A program made the translations under genes and the position numbers. Source: Lithospermum erythrorhizon (taxonomy: Eukaryota > Streptophyta > Magnoliopsida > Boraginales > Boraginaceae). Taken from it: DNA of 64,000 nucleotides. Positions 11,920 to 25,481 of the stretch are shown piece by piece. The first letter of the stretch is position 1. Each line of letters starts with the position of its first letter. Under the pieces are notes generated by a model that did not search any database, was not told the origin of the DNA, and worked only from the letters and a program-made list of their open reading frames with translations. The DNA is taken from positions 1 to 64,000 of the forward strand of contig JADFUC010000531.1 of the NCBI GenBank assembly GCA_019722365.1, in the 5' to 3' direction.

Positions 11920-14900
11920 CTCACCAATTAAAATTTAAGCGAAGTATCAGTCAATTTTAAAGTTGTGCGATCAATTGCATCGATTGGAGGCGCCGTGATG
12001 GCGGGTGTTACAATGTTGCATTTGATGTAATGATGGATCATGTTGAAGTGATTTCCACTTAACGTTGTGGGCTTTGGATGATCGATCAAGTAACACTTTG
12101 GTTTAATTGGTATGTAACCGGTTTTTCGGAGATACAAATGTTGGGTAGCATCGCATAGCAGATACTAGTAGCCCTGAAGTTATGTAGTTTTACATAATTG
12201 GTTGACAACCTACTATTATACTGGATTCAAAATGTATGTAGTGTTGCCGTTTGATTTAAGTATAATATAGATCTTGATACTAATATTTCTTGAATTTGAA
12301 GTATTAGTATTTGCTAGAATTTATTTGTAAGTGTTTTAGAATTAATATGGCTACCGCTATTAGCTGCTTCTTAGAAGCTACGACAGCTCGGCCTTTGAAA
12401 AGTGCAATTTGAATAACTAATTTGACAAGTGGTCTCGAAACTTGAAAATCATTCTCAAGCGAAGAGATGAATACTGCTTTGAGCAAATAAGGTTCCTTTG
12501 AAACCTAATGATAGTACCTCCCATCGGGAAATGGGATCCCACAAAAAGCGCAAGTCTGATGATGTGGATGTCCAATGTCTCATGCTTGCCAATATGGAAC
12601 CTTCGTTTCAGATTCAATATGAAAGGTGGTAGCATATGACATATCTAGGCAACGAGGAATTATTTCGAGAGAAATTTGAGAAGCTTGAGAGATATGACAA
12701 CATGCGTGCTCGTGGATAGCCAGTGAGACGGACATGCCCTTGACCACCATATCATTAAAATGATTGGCTTGGTCGTCGACTTCCATACAGGCACCGGTGT
12801 CTCCAAAATGGTTGTGGATCTGCATCACCGAAGTCTCTTTCCCGGACAAATTCTCAGTTTGTCATGAACTTGATATGCGCAAGTTTGAGTTATCTCACAA
12901 ATGAAGCGCATAATATGATCACACGAATCTTTGAGGCGAATGGGTAAGACTAAAACTTCTCATACGTTTTGGTGGTCCCGAGCAAGAAGAAATTCAAGAA
13001 GAAGAAAGAAGTTCACGGCGAGGCCAAAGGGTTACAATAATCCCAGAGGTTCTTTGGAAGGGAGGAGCTAGGAAGGATGGCAAGTGTCATTATTGCGGAA
13101 ACCTAGGTCAACTTCCTGAGATGATAGGAAGAATGGTCTCGCGGCCAGCTCGGCCCTACGGTATGTATATTATTGAAGTTTGTACAGCTTACGATTCTTT
13201 TGTGGGTCTTAGACACCCGGTTGTGGATTCTAATATTTGTCTTAATATGCGAGACTCGAAGTCAAATAAGCTTCGAGAAAGAGGGAAATGGATCTGCGTG
13301 TGGGAAATGGCGCGAAAGGTTGCCGACCACTTGTTGTAGGATCCGTTAGTTTAAATTTATCCACGGGCACTTGTTTTTAACTTATCTCGGTTTCTGCCCA
13401 TGTACTGTTCTGGGAATAGTATTCTATTTACATTTTGAATAATGGTGGTTTTTCATTTTGATAGATCCGTTAATTTAGGATCACGGGTAGGTAGTATTTG
13501 GTACCGCCTCCATACTTCAAATGAATTACATACATTTTAGACATGATTAATGAGTCATATAACATAAACTTAAAATGGAATAAGCACGCGACTTAAACCC
13601 GAGCATACTGTGGCGTGCGGACTACGTCACGTGCGAGAACCGAATCAAGAAACTCGCTCATGGAATACTTGAAGGTTTCGATTATGAATCATCCCCGATA
13701 AGTGTAGTGCTGCCTTTTGGGCAAAATGACCAAAATGCCTTTCAGCGGCTTAAATGAAAGGGCAAATGATTTATTGGGGATAAATACGCTGACGAACACA
13801 CTCTGAGAAGAGGTTATAACTGCCATTACATTCTTGCATTGACTTCTGAGTAGATACGGTTTGTGTATACGATGAGACACAAACAAAGGTCACTGAAATT
13901 CAAGGAATTCCAAAATGAAGTACAAAACCAATTGAACAAGACAATAAAGATTCTCGTCGATAGAGGTGGAGAATATTTGAGTCACCAGTTCAATACTTCG
14001 TCTTAGAAAATTAATTATTGTTTCCGCAATTCGCTCAATGAGGCTTATGCAATATCGTGTCCATAAAGAAATCGAACCCATGCGGCATGGTTCGATACAT
14101 GATGAAACCTATCGATCTACGGTTAATTTACGGGGATATGCGCTTAGCGCGACGCTTTACCTTAAGCGAATGTCCAACGAGTCACCGGTAGATAAAACTC
14201 CCGTGAGCGTGGTTTGGGAAGATTCCCAGTTAGGTTTCTCGAAGATTTGGGGGCGTGAATCTTTATGTTAAGAGAGAGATTAACAAAGGATAAACTTGCT
14301 TAAAATCGATAAATCTTTTTCATAGGATATCCAAGGAAGCAGGTTGGTTACTACTTCTACGAGCGGGAGAATAAAATCTTCATTGCTAGAGCTTGAGGTA
14401 TTCCTTGAAAAGGAATGTGTCGAAGGACTAGAAGTAATGGTGTTCATCTTGATGAAGCTTCAGTGATGATCAATGTCGTGCATCCCCAATAGGCGTCGAC
14501 GCCCACGAAGTGGAACCTTCTTTCATAGAAGACCAGGTTCTTGATGAGAGCTGTGGAAGAGCCAGGAATCAGCGAGGGATCGCACGAACCCAGAACTGGC
14601 TATAATTGGCTTTCATCATTGAAAGTGACGAGCCCACTTCTTACAAAGAAACTGATAGATAACAGGATGTGACAAATGGCAAATAGCCATACAATCGAGA
14701 TGGATTACATGTACAGCGAGGTTTGGTCGCATTGAATTTACGAAATGGGGCTCGCCCTATTGAATGTAAATGGGTATTTAAGAAGAAGCATGATAAAGGC
14801 AGCGTTGATGTTTTCAAAGCTAGACTTGTAGCGAAAGGGTTTCAAGCAAGTTCACGAGGTGGACTATGTGGCTTTACTCGCCCGATGGCTATGAAATCCA

Positions 14901-15593
14901 TCGGATAATCTTAGCCATTGATGCATTTCGCTGACTATGAAATATGGAAAATGGATGTAAAGAACCGCTTTCTTTGAATGGAAATTTAGAGGAAAGATGT
15001 GTACATGGTACAACCTCAGGGCTTTACATGTCCTAAAGGACCCTAAGAGGTACAAGTTGCAAAGGGTAACGTCCATTTAGTCTTAAGCGGGCATCCGTAG
15101 TTGGAATCTACGTTTTGATGAATCGATCAAAGAGTTTTGGTTAAATCGAAGCGAAGAAAAGAATCTTATGTATCTGAAGGTAAGTGGGAGTTATGTATCA
15201 TTCATAGTCACGTATGTCGATGACATACTTATCATTAAAAATAACGTGGGGTTACTAAGCTTCGGTCGAGGATTATTTATTAAATGTTTCTCGATAGAAG
15301 GACTTGGCGGCTTATGATATCTTGGAATAAAAGATCAGGAATTTGAGCGAGGAGGGTGATTGGACTTTGTCGGGATACTTTTGTGAATAAGGTGCGCAAA
15401 GGTTCAACATGAAGTAATTCAAGAAGGGTAATCTCCCTGGCCAAGGACATGGAGTTATTTCGTATACGGTGTCCAATTCTGTATTTGAGATGAGCGAAGA
15501 TAATTAACAATACACTACGGCTTGACTATAGGATCCGTCATGTATGTCATGTGCACTAGACGATGTGTCTTATGCGCTAAGTGTAACAGTAGA
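11920..15593 (+). pseudogene. Copia alpha gag-pol remnant (gag to reverse transcriptase)
   Basis: Disrupted plus-strand frames in normal copia order. The gag zinc knuckle starts at GKCHYCGNLG (13,079). Protease-proximal text DLRVGNGAK lies near 13,290. The integrase segment FKEFQNEVQNQLNKTIKIL is near 13,900-13,960, followed by DRGGEYL. The RT start PIECKWVFKKKHDKG is at about 14,755 and KARLVAKGF follows. The RT active site TYVDDILI is at 15,210-15,233, and VSYALSV stands at the right edge. Numerous stops and indels separate these islands, so it is non-functional. Beta interrupts it right after the region preceding RNase H. Confidence 0.75.
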
Positions 15594-16560
15594 TGTTGAA
15601 ATCGTGAGTGGTTCCCTTTTTGTGTGCCCGTTGCGACAATTGTGTATCGATTCATTTCTGGGTTGGTTAAATGATTCTTTGGAACTTAGTGTTCGCACTT
15701 AGTAATGAGTATATTACTAGTGTGGGTTCTCATGATAATTTAAGGGGTTATGGCGATTGCTAGATCTTTACTCATTAATCGTTATAATAATAATTGGTCA
15801 ATTATTATTATTATCTGACTCTTATTATCTGAGCCTAAGAAAATTCGCGCCACATCTGATGTCTTAGATAATATTCATGAATGAAATTAAGCGAGACTTA
15901 TATATTGAAATGTTCTCAATATTTATATATTGTCAAATATATATGTTGATGAACATCAGTGGTTAAACTTGCAAGTTTAATCGATTATGATGAATCGATG
16001 AATAACTTGATAAGCTATTCGATAGTGACTTCGTTAATTATTTTAGTGACTTGTTAAGTTAATTAAAATAGAACAACTTCACTAACTCATTATTTGTTAG
16101 AGTTATAACGGTCTAATTAAGTTAACGAGTTAAGCGATTTAACTAACGAGTTGCTTGAATGGAATTTTGGAGGCTGGTATTTAAAGAGTTAGGTTTCATG
16201 AAAAAAGTCTCAAAAACCTCACCCCCTCAAAGAAATAGCCCACTCCTCTACAGAGAATTGGAGATTTCATCTTCCCGATTCACGTTAAATCACCCAAACT
16301 ACAGCAAGTTCGAGCTCTCGGATTCGATTCCCTCTTGGTGGTATTGCAATCTAGAAGGACATCTCGTCGGTGTTGAACAAGTATTGGAGAGGATCTTGAG
16401 GGCTCACGCGAGGCACTACGTGGGAATTGAGTTCGATCGACACGCGTTCTGATGTAAATTACGTACATTTGTCGTTTATGTTTAGATTAATTTACATTAT
16501 TTTGAGAATCAAGGATGTATGAATTGGTGTTTATCGATTAAATTCATACTAGATTCTACT
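15594..16560 (+). repeat. 5' LTR of copia beta
   Basis: Starts TGTTGAAATC, carries the GCGACAATTGTGTATCGATTC block, then AT-rich U3. It ends with TTCATACTAGATTCTA just before the PBS-like TGATGGCTTGAGCC. Collinear with 23,152-24,148. Confidence 0.8.
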
Positions 16561-16577
16561 TGATGGCTTGAGCCTAC
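16561..16577 (+). other. Primer-binding site of copia beta
   Basis: TGATGGCTTGAGCCTAC is a degenerate form of the Met-tRNA PBS TGGTATCAGAGCC, directly after the LTR end. Confidence 0.5.
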
Positions 16578-18129
16578 TTTCAGGTTGCATGTTTATCTAG
16601 TTTGATTGTGTGTTGTATGGTTGTTAGTTAATTTTGATTATTTCGCAGTTTATATATTGATTATTGAATATATAATATGAAAAAAATCAACCCATTTTCT
16701 TCTATGTTTCGCGCCATTTTAAAGATCATCGCTTCATGTATTGATTTGATGATTTGAAGTTTATTTAATTGTTTCATGAAATGTAAAGAAAGGGATTAAA
16801 AATTGGTTAATTTGCATTTTTAATTTGAGTAGAATCATTTTCGATTTTTACAGTGAGGTTTCAAAATTTCAAGAAAATTCTGAAATTAAAAACTGTATGT
16901 TCTTGACCCTTTGTGGTTCATGCCAGTTTTTGTCAAATTTTTTGAATTTTTAAGTTCTCCAAAAATTCGTTGAATTTCTGAATTGTTTTTGAGTTTAATG
17001 AAAAACTAGAAGTGTTTTGATAAACTACCACTTGGGCGATGTTCAATAATGATATTTTGATGTTCAAAGAAAAATCCCAGAATTTTTAATTTTTAGAGCC
17101 TCCAAATCGTTTTAAAGGATTCAGAGTGTATCTGGAAAAAGCGAAAGCGAAATGAATTACCAAAAATCGGACGCCGAACTTTGAAACTGACCTCAGGCGC
17201 GTCAGTCTTAGGAATGGGGACGTTAAAGCCACGGGGCATTAGCCCGTGTACGTTACCTCTGGCCCATTTGACGTAGGCGTGTCACGTGGGTGGCGGAGGT
17301 GAAGGGTGGTTGAGATTCGTCGTCAGTTTTTGGAAACACAATGTATTTTGTAAATTATTTTGGTTTAAAATTTATTGATAATTATTAATTCGGTTTTAAA
17401 TGTTAAATCATAAATTTTGTCATTAAGATGATTGAATATATATCTTGAATGGCATTAAATTTGATTTATATTTTCCTTTCAAAATTATTTTCATTAATTG
17501 ATAATTTTTGAAAATATTTTCATGATAACTTTTAAATTTTAAATTTTGGAGTTAATTACTTGTAAGTAATTATTCCATAATTTAAGAGGTTGGTAATTAT
17601 TATAATAGTATCATTAATGATAATGAATATATTTTTAATTTAATTCATTTAATTGATAATTAATTGTAAATACAATAATTAATTAATTAGTCGATTATGA
17701 ACACAATTATTTTCATTTCATTTTAATATATGACATTAAATTTATATTTTAATGTTTTTGCCCATATATATTGTTATGGAATGGAATGGAGGTGTAATGA
17801 TATGATAGTCTTTTTCAGGTGTATGCCAAGTATTGTTAATATATGACCATTTGAGTCATATTATTTTATTTTATTTTATTTTCTTGGTTCTCCCATGACT
17901 TGCATCTTTGTCTAAGTTGGGATTAGTGTATTTGAATTGTAATTGAGGCAGACTTAGTGGAAATTCCGAGAAGCGAAGACAAATTATAATGGTCAAATGT
18001 TTAGTTTCAAGTTTTGAAAATGTAATAGGAAGCTCTTGTCATATCATCGCCTCTTTGTATGTACTTGTTTTATTTTTCGTATTTGTGCGTATCTTGATTA
18101 TGTCTTTACGTTATAGTAAAAATAAAAAG
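16578..18129 (+). other. Long non-coding leader of copia beta
   Basis: AT-rich leader of about 1.55 kb with a GC-rich island at about 17,160-17,300, paralleling the alpha leader. It ends with a (TTTTA)n tract near 17,863-17,882. The short ORFs look like chance. Confidence 0.5.
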
Positions 18130-21100
18130 CAAAGTAATAATAATCGCCAATTAAAATTTAAGCGGCGTATCGAAACCAATTTTAGGGTGGCAGTATCTGA
18201 GACCTGCTTTGTGATGGCGAGTGTTACATTTTTGCATAGATATGATGGATCATGTTGTAGTATTTCCACGCTTGCGTTGTGAGCTTTCAGATGATCATTC
18301 AGTAATTTTTGGTTTAATTGGTATCTTTAACGGTTTGTAGGAATGCAAAGTCGGGTAGCATCTTGAATAGTATGCTACTTGAAGCAAGAGTTATGTAGTT
18401 TTTACGCTAATTGGTTGATAGCACTACTATTATAAGCTAGTTCAAAATGTTGCGGTGTTAGTTTGGATCTAAGTGTAATAGGTCTTGATACTAATATATT
18501 TAGGTGAAGTTGAAGTATTAGTATTTACTTACAATTTATTTGTAAATGTTTGTATGATAGTTCTTGAGTGCATTTGATATTTTGTTACTTATTCTTGTAG
18601 AATTATAATGCTACTGTGACTACTTACTCATCCACAGAACTGCAGCGAACTACGTTAACTTTCATTTGCGTGTATGATGGTGTAAATTTTGGGCGTGGTC
18701 TCGTGAGTTGAAAGGTTGTCTTCAAGTTGCACGAGATTGAATACGTCTTGTATAAAAATTTACATAAGACCTTAGGGGACAGTGTGTGCGCTGGAAAATA
18801 TGGTGCGTAAGAAGGACTCTGCAAAAAGGCAAAGTATGTAGCCTTTTCGGATGGGCAGTTTCGGGCTACGTATGATGAGTATCAGTATATGACATCTGTG
18901 AAGCTCTTGAGTGGCAGATAGAAGGAGGGTGCGAGGAATATGAAATCTGAAACTTTTCGTGCTCTCGTGGCTATGACAAAGTATGGTAGTTCGATTGCGC
19001 TTGAGGTGATGGATCGGCCAAGCGATCTGAGATCCTTGGGATCTTGAGATAAGCCCAGTTGAGTTCTTTATCACCGCTTGTGACATATCGAGTACATCAA
19101 GGCTATAAGCGGTACAAAGATCGATCGAGCCCTGTAGAAGTTAAACAAATAACATTAGAAATCTTGTAATGAATTTGTGGATATGAACAGAGGCACTTCG
19201 ACACACTAGCGTTGCCTCTGGCGATGGCGTCATGGTAGAGAGAAGGGCAAAGGGTGTCTCTCTGGGAGATGACATACGCATTATTCTTATTTCGAGGTCC
19301 TTTGGAAAGGGGCACATGGGAAATGTCGAGATGAAAATGGTTTAATAAACACGAACCTAAAAAGGCCCATGTATGTTATTGAAGTTTGTCTGACATCTAG
19401 TTCTACTTAGGTAGATTGCTAGACACCGGTTGTGGTTCGTATTTGTCATAATGCTGGGAACTCGAGTCAAGTAGAAGACTCGAAGGATGGATACGTGTGG
19501 GAATGGCGCGAAGGTTGACAGTAAGATCATTAGGTTCATTGCCAGCGGGCCTTGTTTTGAACTTACTCCGGTTTACTATGTACTGCCCGATTTGCGGGAA
19601 TATTATTTCCGTTTACTGTCTTGAATAATGATGGGTTTTCATTTCCGTAGATCGAATGAATTTAGGATCTGGGGAATGGGGTAGTATTTGAATGCCTTTT
19701 CAAGCGAAAATGGTACATTCGTTTTGGAGCATGATGATTGAGTCATATAAGATAACTTAAACGGAATAAGCCTAATGACCCAAACCGAACATACGTGGCA
19801 TTAACGATTGGGTCATATTAAAGAACGAATCGAGGCTTTCAGGCTCGATTGGGATGCCCAGAAGGTTTTGATTATGAATTATACGATAAGTGTGAATCTT
19901 TTTTGGGCAAAATGGCTAAATCACCGCTTGATGGATTGATGAAAAGGAAAGTGATTTATTGGGATGCATGCGCTCCGATGTATGTGGGCCAATGAACACA
20001 TCTGCGAAGGAGGTTATAACTGCCATTACATTTGCGATGATTCACAGTGAATGCGGTTTTGTGTATCGATGGAACCTGAAACCGAGTCCTTTGTGAGAAA
20101 TTCGAGGTTCCAAAATGAAGTACAAAACGATTGAACAAGACAATAAAGATTCTCGATGCGATAGAGGTGGAGAATATTTGATCACGAAGTTGATACTCAT
20201 CTTAGAGAGTGTGGTATTGTTTCCGCAACTCGCTCCGGCGGGGAGCAGCCCGCAACGTAATGGCGTGTCGAAAGGAGAATCGAACCACTTAACATTATGG
20301 TTCGGTCTATGATGAAACCTATCGATCTGCAGTTAATTTACGGGGATATCTTGCCTTCTGTGACCTTAAACAAATGTCCATGAAATTCGATTAGAGAAAA
20401 CTCCCCACGTAGGCTGTGGTTTGGGAAGATTCCCAATTGGGTTTTCTCGGGATTTGGGTTGTGAAGCTTATGTTAGCAGTTAACAAAGGATAAACTTGCT
20501 TGAAATCCGATAAATCTTTATTTCATAGGATATCCAAAGGAAACGGTTGGTTCTTCGCACCACAAAAGCGTGAGAATAAAATCTTAGGTGTAGGCGGGAG
20601 TATTCCTTGAAAAGGAATATCTGTTGAGAAAAAGATTCCAAAACACAGTGGTGTTCATCTTGATGAAGCTCAGTTGATGAAGTCGATGTCGATCGTCAAT
20701 GCGAGAAGCATCGTAGCGCCTGAAATTGGCGCTTCTTTCATAGAACATCCGATCACTTGATCGCGAAGTAATGGAAAAATAGCCCACAGGAGATCCGGCG
20801 AGGGATTATCACGAACGAAGCGTGGTATGGTGAAGCGCCGTCGTTGAAAGTGGCGAGCCAGCTTCTTATAAAGAAGGCATGAATAAGCGAGATCTTGACG
20901 GATGGCAAATGGCCATGCGATACGAGATGGATTCTATGTACGAGAACAAGGTTTGGTCACTTGTTGGATTTACCAAATGGGGTTAAATACATTGAATGTA
21001 AATGGGTATTTAAGAAGAAACATGATAAAAGGCAGCCCCGTCGATGTTTTGGTAGACTTGTAGAAGGTTTGAAACAGTTCACGAGTGGGCCTTGGCCCCC

Positions 21101-22290
21101 ACTCGCCCGGTGGTATGCTTAAATCCATCGGATAATAGTAGCCATTCTTTGCATTCGCTGACTATGAAATATGGCAAATGGATGTAAAACTGCGCTCACG
21201 AATGGAAATTTGGGAGGATGTGTATGGTGCGGCACTCCAGTTTATGTCTAAGGACCTGAGAAGGTATCTGAAGTTGCAAAGGTCCATTTATGGTCTTAAG
21301 CGGGCATCCGCGGTTGGAATCTCATTTTGATGAATCGATTAAAGATTTTGGTTTCGTCGAGAGCGAAGAAAGTCTTGTGTATACAAAAAGGTAAGTGGGG
21401 TTACGTATCATTCGTAGTCACGTATGTCGATGACATATCATTAAAACAACGTAGAGTTCTTGAACTTCAGGTCAAGGATTAAATTTGTGTAATGTTTCTC
21501 GGCCGGACTTAGCGAAGCCTGATATACTTGGAATAAAGATCCGTGAGATCGGGTCGGTCTAGTGGACTTTGTCGGGATACTATGTGAATAAGATGCTATG
21601 AGTTCGACATAGTAATTCCAAAGGGTAATCTCCCATGAGACATGAGTTCCTTCGTGAGCCTGATGTCCCGCTACCCAGTATTGAGATGAACAAAATGAAG
21701 GATGTACCTTGCAACCGGCTATAGGATCCGTCGTATGCCGTCGTTATGCTGTTGAACGTGTGTCTTATGGGTGAGTATAACGGTAGATACGAGCTAATCG
21801 GTGAGAACCATTGGTTAACGTTAGTCGTCTTGGTATCTAGAAAGGAACTAAAGATGCTTTCTTGGTATATGGTGGAGATGATGAGTTAGTAGTCACCAAG
21901 ATTTTACCCGATGCCGGTTTTCAAATTAGCGAAGGCGACTATCGTTGATGCAGGTATGTGTGTTTTTAATACCAGCGGTGGAAGCGATATCTTGGAGGAG
22001 TTCCCAATGATGCGTGCCGATTCTACCACATGAAGAATACGATGCATCAGCGGCGTTTGAAGCGTAAGAAGCATGTTGGATTAAGAAATTCGTATTTGGG
22101 CTTCGATTGTAGTACCTAGCATTGAGGACGGTTGAGTTACGGCAATCTTTGGGGCAATAACAAACTAAAGAACACGGCCTCATGAAGCTCAAGCGTCTTG
22201 AGAAAATATCACCTAGTGAGATATGCTTAATAGAGGTGATATCAAGTATGTAAAGAAAGCGGCGAGAGGCCAATGCGGCGAGCCACTGCT
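18130..22290 (+). pseudogene. Copia beta gag-pol remnant
   Basis: Collinear with the alpha copy from the first gag words (AAGTAATAATAATC at 18,130) onward. Recognisable islands are integrase FQNEVQN near 20,108, DRGGEYL near 20,160, RT start YIECKWVFKKKHDK near 20,990, the RT active site YVDDI at 21,423-21,437, and an RNase H remnant from about 21,780 to 22,280. Frameshifts and stops occur every 50-100 codons, so no full-length product is possible. Confidence 0.7.
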
Positions 22291-23151
22291 GAAAAAACCC
22301 TTTAAATCGGGCAAGCGTGATGGCGTCACACGACGTAGGTCTTAGACAAATGTCGCGGTGGTGTTAGGTTAAGTGGGGTCATTATGTATCCATTGTGTTA
22401 TGTGAACAAATATCGAATATTGTTGCTTCTTATATTCGAGAATGCGTTGTTTACTTAGATACATATGTTTACATATAATATACATGTATTGTATCCTCGA
22501 TGAGTGAAAAGTTAAAATCAAGTTGATACATGTTTGAGAGAGCATGGTGGTGATTATACCTCTTGACCTAGAAACATAAGATAGCCCCAGGCAGCAGTGG
22601 AATGCGTAGTTAGGGCGACAAGCGTTATATGGTAACATGGTGTTTTGATTAGTGATCGAGATTGATCACGTTAGCACTGCGAGACTGGAATCGATCTGAG
22701 TGAAATTTGATGCGGTATTTGAGGGTGGCATGACCGGCAATTCATAGAAGATATGTATATCGTGATACATGAGTATTTGTTTAGAATTTTAGGTTAAATG
22801 ATTCTTAGACTACGATATATAACTATACATGTTATATAAGCTACGTACTTTATTTATGACACAACGTGCATAGCGGGGATCGTAATGGCATATGTTGGAG
22901 TCCTTGAGTGAGTATAATAACGATAGATGTTGATATATTGGGAGGGATTTATCAGTCCTTGATATCTGAGGAGAGATCTCGAAGCCTACCAGCGCGGTTG
23001 GTGCGTTGGTTTATGGGGCGCCATAAATGCCCCAATCGATTAAATACTCGAGTAAAAGCTTTGTGGGTGTTTAAGCTGACACATACATGGTTGGCTTTAA
23101 ATGAAATCGCGAGTAAAGGAATTGTAAAATGTCGATCGAGGCAAGTGGAAG
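22291..23151 (+). other. Non-coding tail between beta pol and its 3' LTR
   Basis: About 860 bp present also in alpha (about 24,600-25,481) and in the third copy at 53,090-53,795. The shared block is anchored by ATATAATATACATGTA. It ends with the purine tract GGCAAGTGGAAG. No coding is recognised, but conservation in three copies makes it a defining part of this family. Confidence 0.55.
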
Positions 23152-24148
23152 TGTTAGAAATCGATGAGAATTGATTCCACTTTTATTGTGCCCGTTGCGA
23201 CAATTGTGTATCGATTCATTTACCGGGTTGGTTAAATGTGATTCTTTGAACTTAGTGTTCCTCGATGTGGGTATATTCTTTAGTGTGGGTTATCGTGATA
23301 ATTTAAGGGGTTATGAAGCGTTGCTAGATGCACTCATTAATCGTTATAATAATAGTAATTGGTCAGTGTATTATCTGACTACTATTATCTGGCGTAGAAG
23401 GTCACGCCACATTACAATAATATTCGAATAATATTTCATGAATGAAATTAAGCGATACTTATATTGGGAAATGTATTTCTCAATATTTATATATTGTCGA
23501 ATATATATGTTGATGAACATCGATTGGTTAAACTTGCAGAGTTTAATCCAGTAGCGGTGAATGAATAACTTGATGGTATTCGGGCTAGTGACTCGTTAGT
23601 ATTTTAATTGAAGCTTGTTAAGTTAATTAAAATAGAACAACTCACTAGTAACTCATTATTTAATTAGAAGTTCATAGCAGTCAATTAAGTTAACGAAGTT
23701 AAAGCGATTTAACTTAACGAGTTGCTTAGCAGATAGATTTTGGGACTTGGTATTTAAAGAGTTAGATTTTCATGAAAAAAGAATCACAAAACCTCCACCC
23801 CCTCAAAGAAATGTACGCCCCTCACTCTCTAGAGAATTGGAAGATTTCATCTTCGATTCACATTAAATCACTAAACTACAGCAAGTTCAAGCTCAGATTC
23901 GATTCCCTCTTGGTGTGTGCAATACAGAGGATATACCATCGGTGTTGAACAAGTTTTGGAGAGGATTTCGAGGGGCTAACACACGAGGCAATTCCGTGGG
24001 AATTGGGTTCATCCGATTCCGTTGCAATGTAAGAATTCTCGTATTCATACATTTGTCATTTTATTTTTAGATTAATTTACATTATTTTGAGAATCCGGGA
24101 TGTATGAATTGGTGTTTATCACGATTAAATTCATACTAGATTCTAACC
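23152..24148 (+). repeat. 3' LTR of copia beta
   Basis: Starts TGTTAGAAATCG after the PPT and ends TTCTAACC, immediately before alpha RNase H sequence resumes. Collinear with 15,594-16,560. Confidence 0.8.
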
Positions 24149-24600
24149 GATGAATGCAAGCTAATCCGGTGAAAGCCCTTTGGATTGCGGTGAGAATACA
24201 GAGCGCCGGTTCAGGCTAACGAGAGGCATTATCGTTCCAGTCTGGGTATGTATTTTGTCTCAGCGATTGGAAGCGATATCTTGGAGAGTTCAAGCAGTCT
24301 TGTTTCGATTCTACCACCGAGAATCTGATGCAATCGCGTCCCAGGCCATTAAGAAAGCATGTTGGATAAAGAATTTCGTGGTAGAACTTGGTGTAGTACC
24401 TAGCATTGAGGGACTAATTAGGTTAACTTTGTGGCAATGCTAGGCGATAGCTCGAAGCTAAAGGAACCCTGAAACACATCCTTGAGTCAAGCACGTACTC
24501 GGAAAGTATCACGATTAGAGATAATAGCTTGATAGAGGTGATGTCGAAGTATGTAAAGTAAGCAGAGGCAGTACAGTAGGCAACTTTTCTTAAACCACTA
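24149..24600 (+). pseudogene. Copia alpha RNase H remnant
   Basis: Continues alpha pol after the beta insertion. The first bases, GATGAATGCAAGCTAATCCG, continue the text that stops at 15,593, as shown by the uninterrupted beta copy near 21,780. Further on, ACWIKNFVVELGVVPSIEG (about 24,357-24,413) is typical of the copia RNase H C-terminus. It is frameshifted. Confidence 0.7.
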
Positions 24601-25481
24601 AGTCGGGCAAAGCGTAGTGAGCATCTGTGGCATGGAGTCTTAGACGGATGCGCTTGATGGTGTTAGGTTAAGTGGGAGTCGGTGTATGTATCCCCATTGT
24701 GTTATGTGAACAAATATTTGAATATTCTTGCTTCTTATATTTTAATATATTTGTTTGCTATGTCATATGTTTAAATTTACATATAATATACATGTAGTGT
24801 ATCCTCGATGAGTGAAAGGTAAATCCACAGGTTAGTCATGTTTTAGAGAGGTAACATGAGCTGTTAATTCTGGCATCTTGACCTAGAACATAGGATGGCG
24901 AAAGGCCCAGCAGTCGGGATCTTTGATAGTTAGGGTAATGGCGTCGTATAGTAACGTGGTGTTTAATTAGTGATCGAGATTGATCACGTTAGCTACGGGA
25001 CTAGATAAATACAAGTGGGCTTCGATGCGGTATTTGGGAGTAGTATGGCCAAAGCAATTCGTAGAAGATATTTATATGTGTGTCTATGACATTTGTTTAG
25101 AATTTACAGGTTCGTCAATTCTTGGGCACGATATATAACTATTTGTGTTATACGAGGCTCTGTACTTTAGTATATGACCGAAGCGTTTGCATAGCGAGAT
25201 CATAACGGCATATGATGTTGGAGTCACGCGGTGAATGTAGCGATAGATGTTGATATATTGGGGAGGGATTTGTCAGAGTCCTTTGATATCTGAGGAAGAG
25301 CTCGGGCCTACCATTTCGGTTAGTGCTTGATGGTTATGAGGCATGCACCAAATGCTTGTCGAGTTCATACTCGAGTAAAAGAAAGTTGTGGGTGTTCGTA
25401 GCAGCTTAGCACATAGTTAGCCACTACAGTAGAGATCGTGATAAGCGAATTGTAAGATAATGGAGTCAGGGCAAGTGGGAG
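24601..25481 (+). other. Non-coding tail of copia alpha before its 3' LTR
   Basis: Collinear with 22,291-23,151 of beta. Ends in the PPT-like GGCAAGTGGGAG. No gene is seen. Confidence 0.55.

Larger units (their letters stand above)
15594..24148 (+). mobile_element. Ty1/copia element beta, nested in alpha
   Basis: A copia element with two LTRs of about 1 kb (15,594-16,560 and 23,152-24,148), a PBS, a long leader, gag-pol remnants and a PPT (GGCAAGTGGAAG). The LTRs share the TGTTRGAAAT start, the GCGACAATTGTGTATCGATTC block and the TTAAATTCATACTAGATTCT end. It is related to alpha but of a distinct LTR subfamily in the R-U5 part. It is inserted into the alpha RNase H coding region: alpha text reads on from one side to the other. 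All coding frames are broken. Confidence 0.8.

Noticed and set aside
21926..22273. 115-codon minus-strand ORF
   Set aside because: Antisense to the beta RNase H remnant; no domain in that frame.
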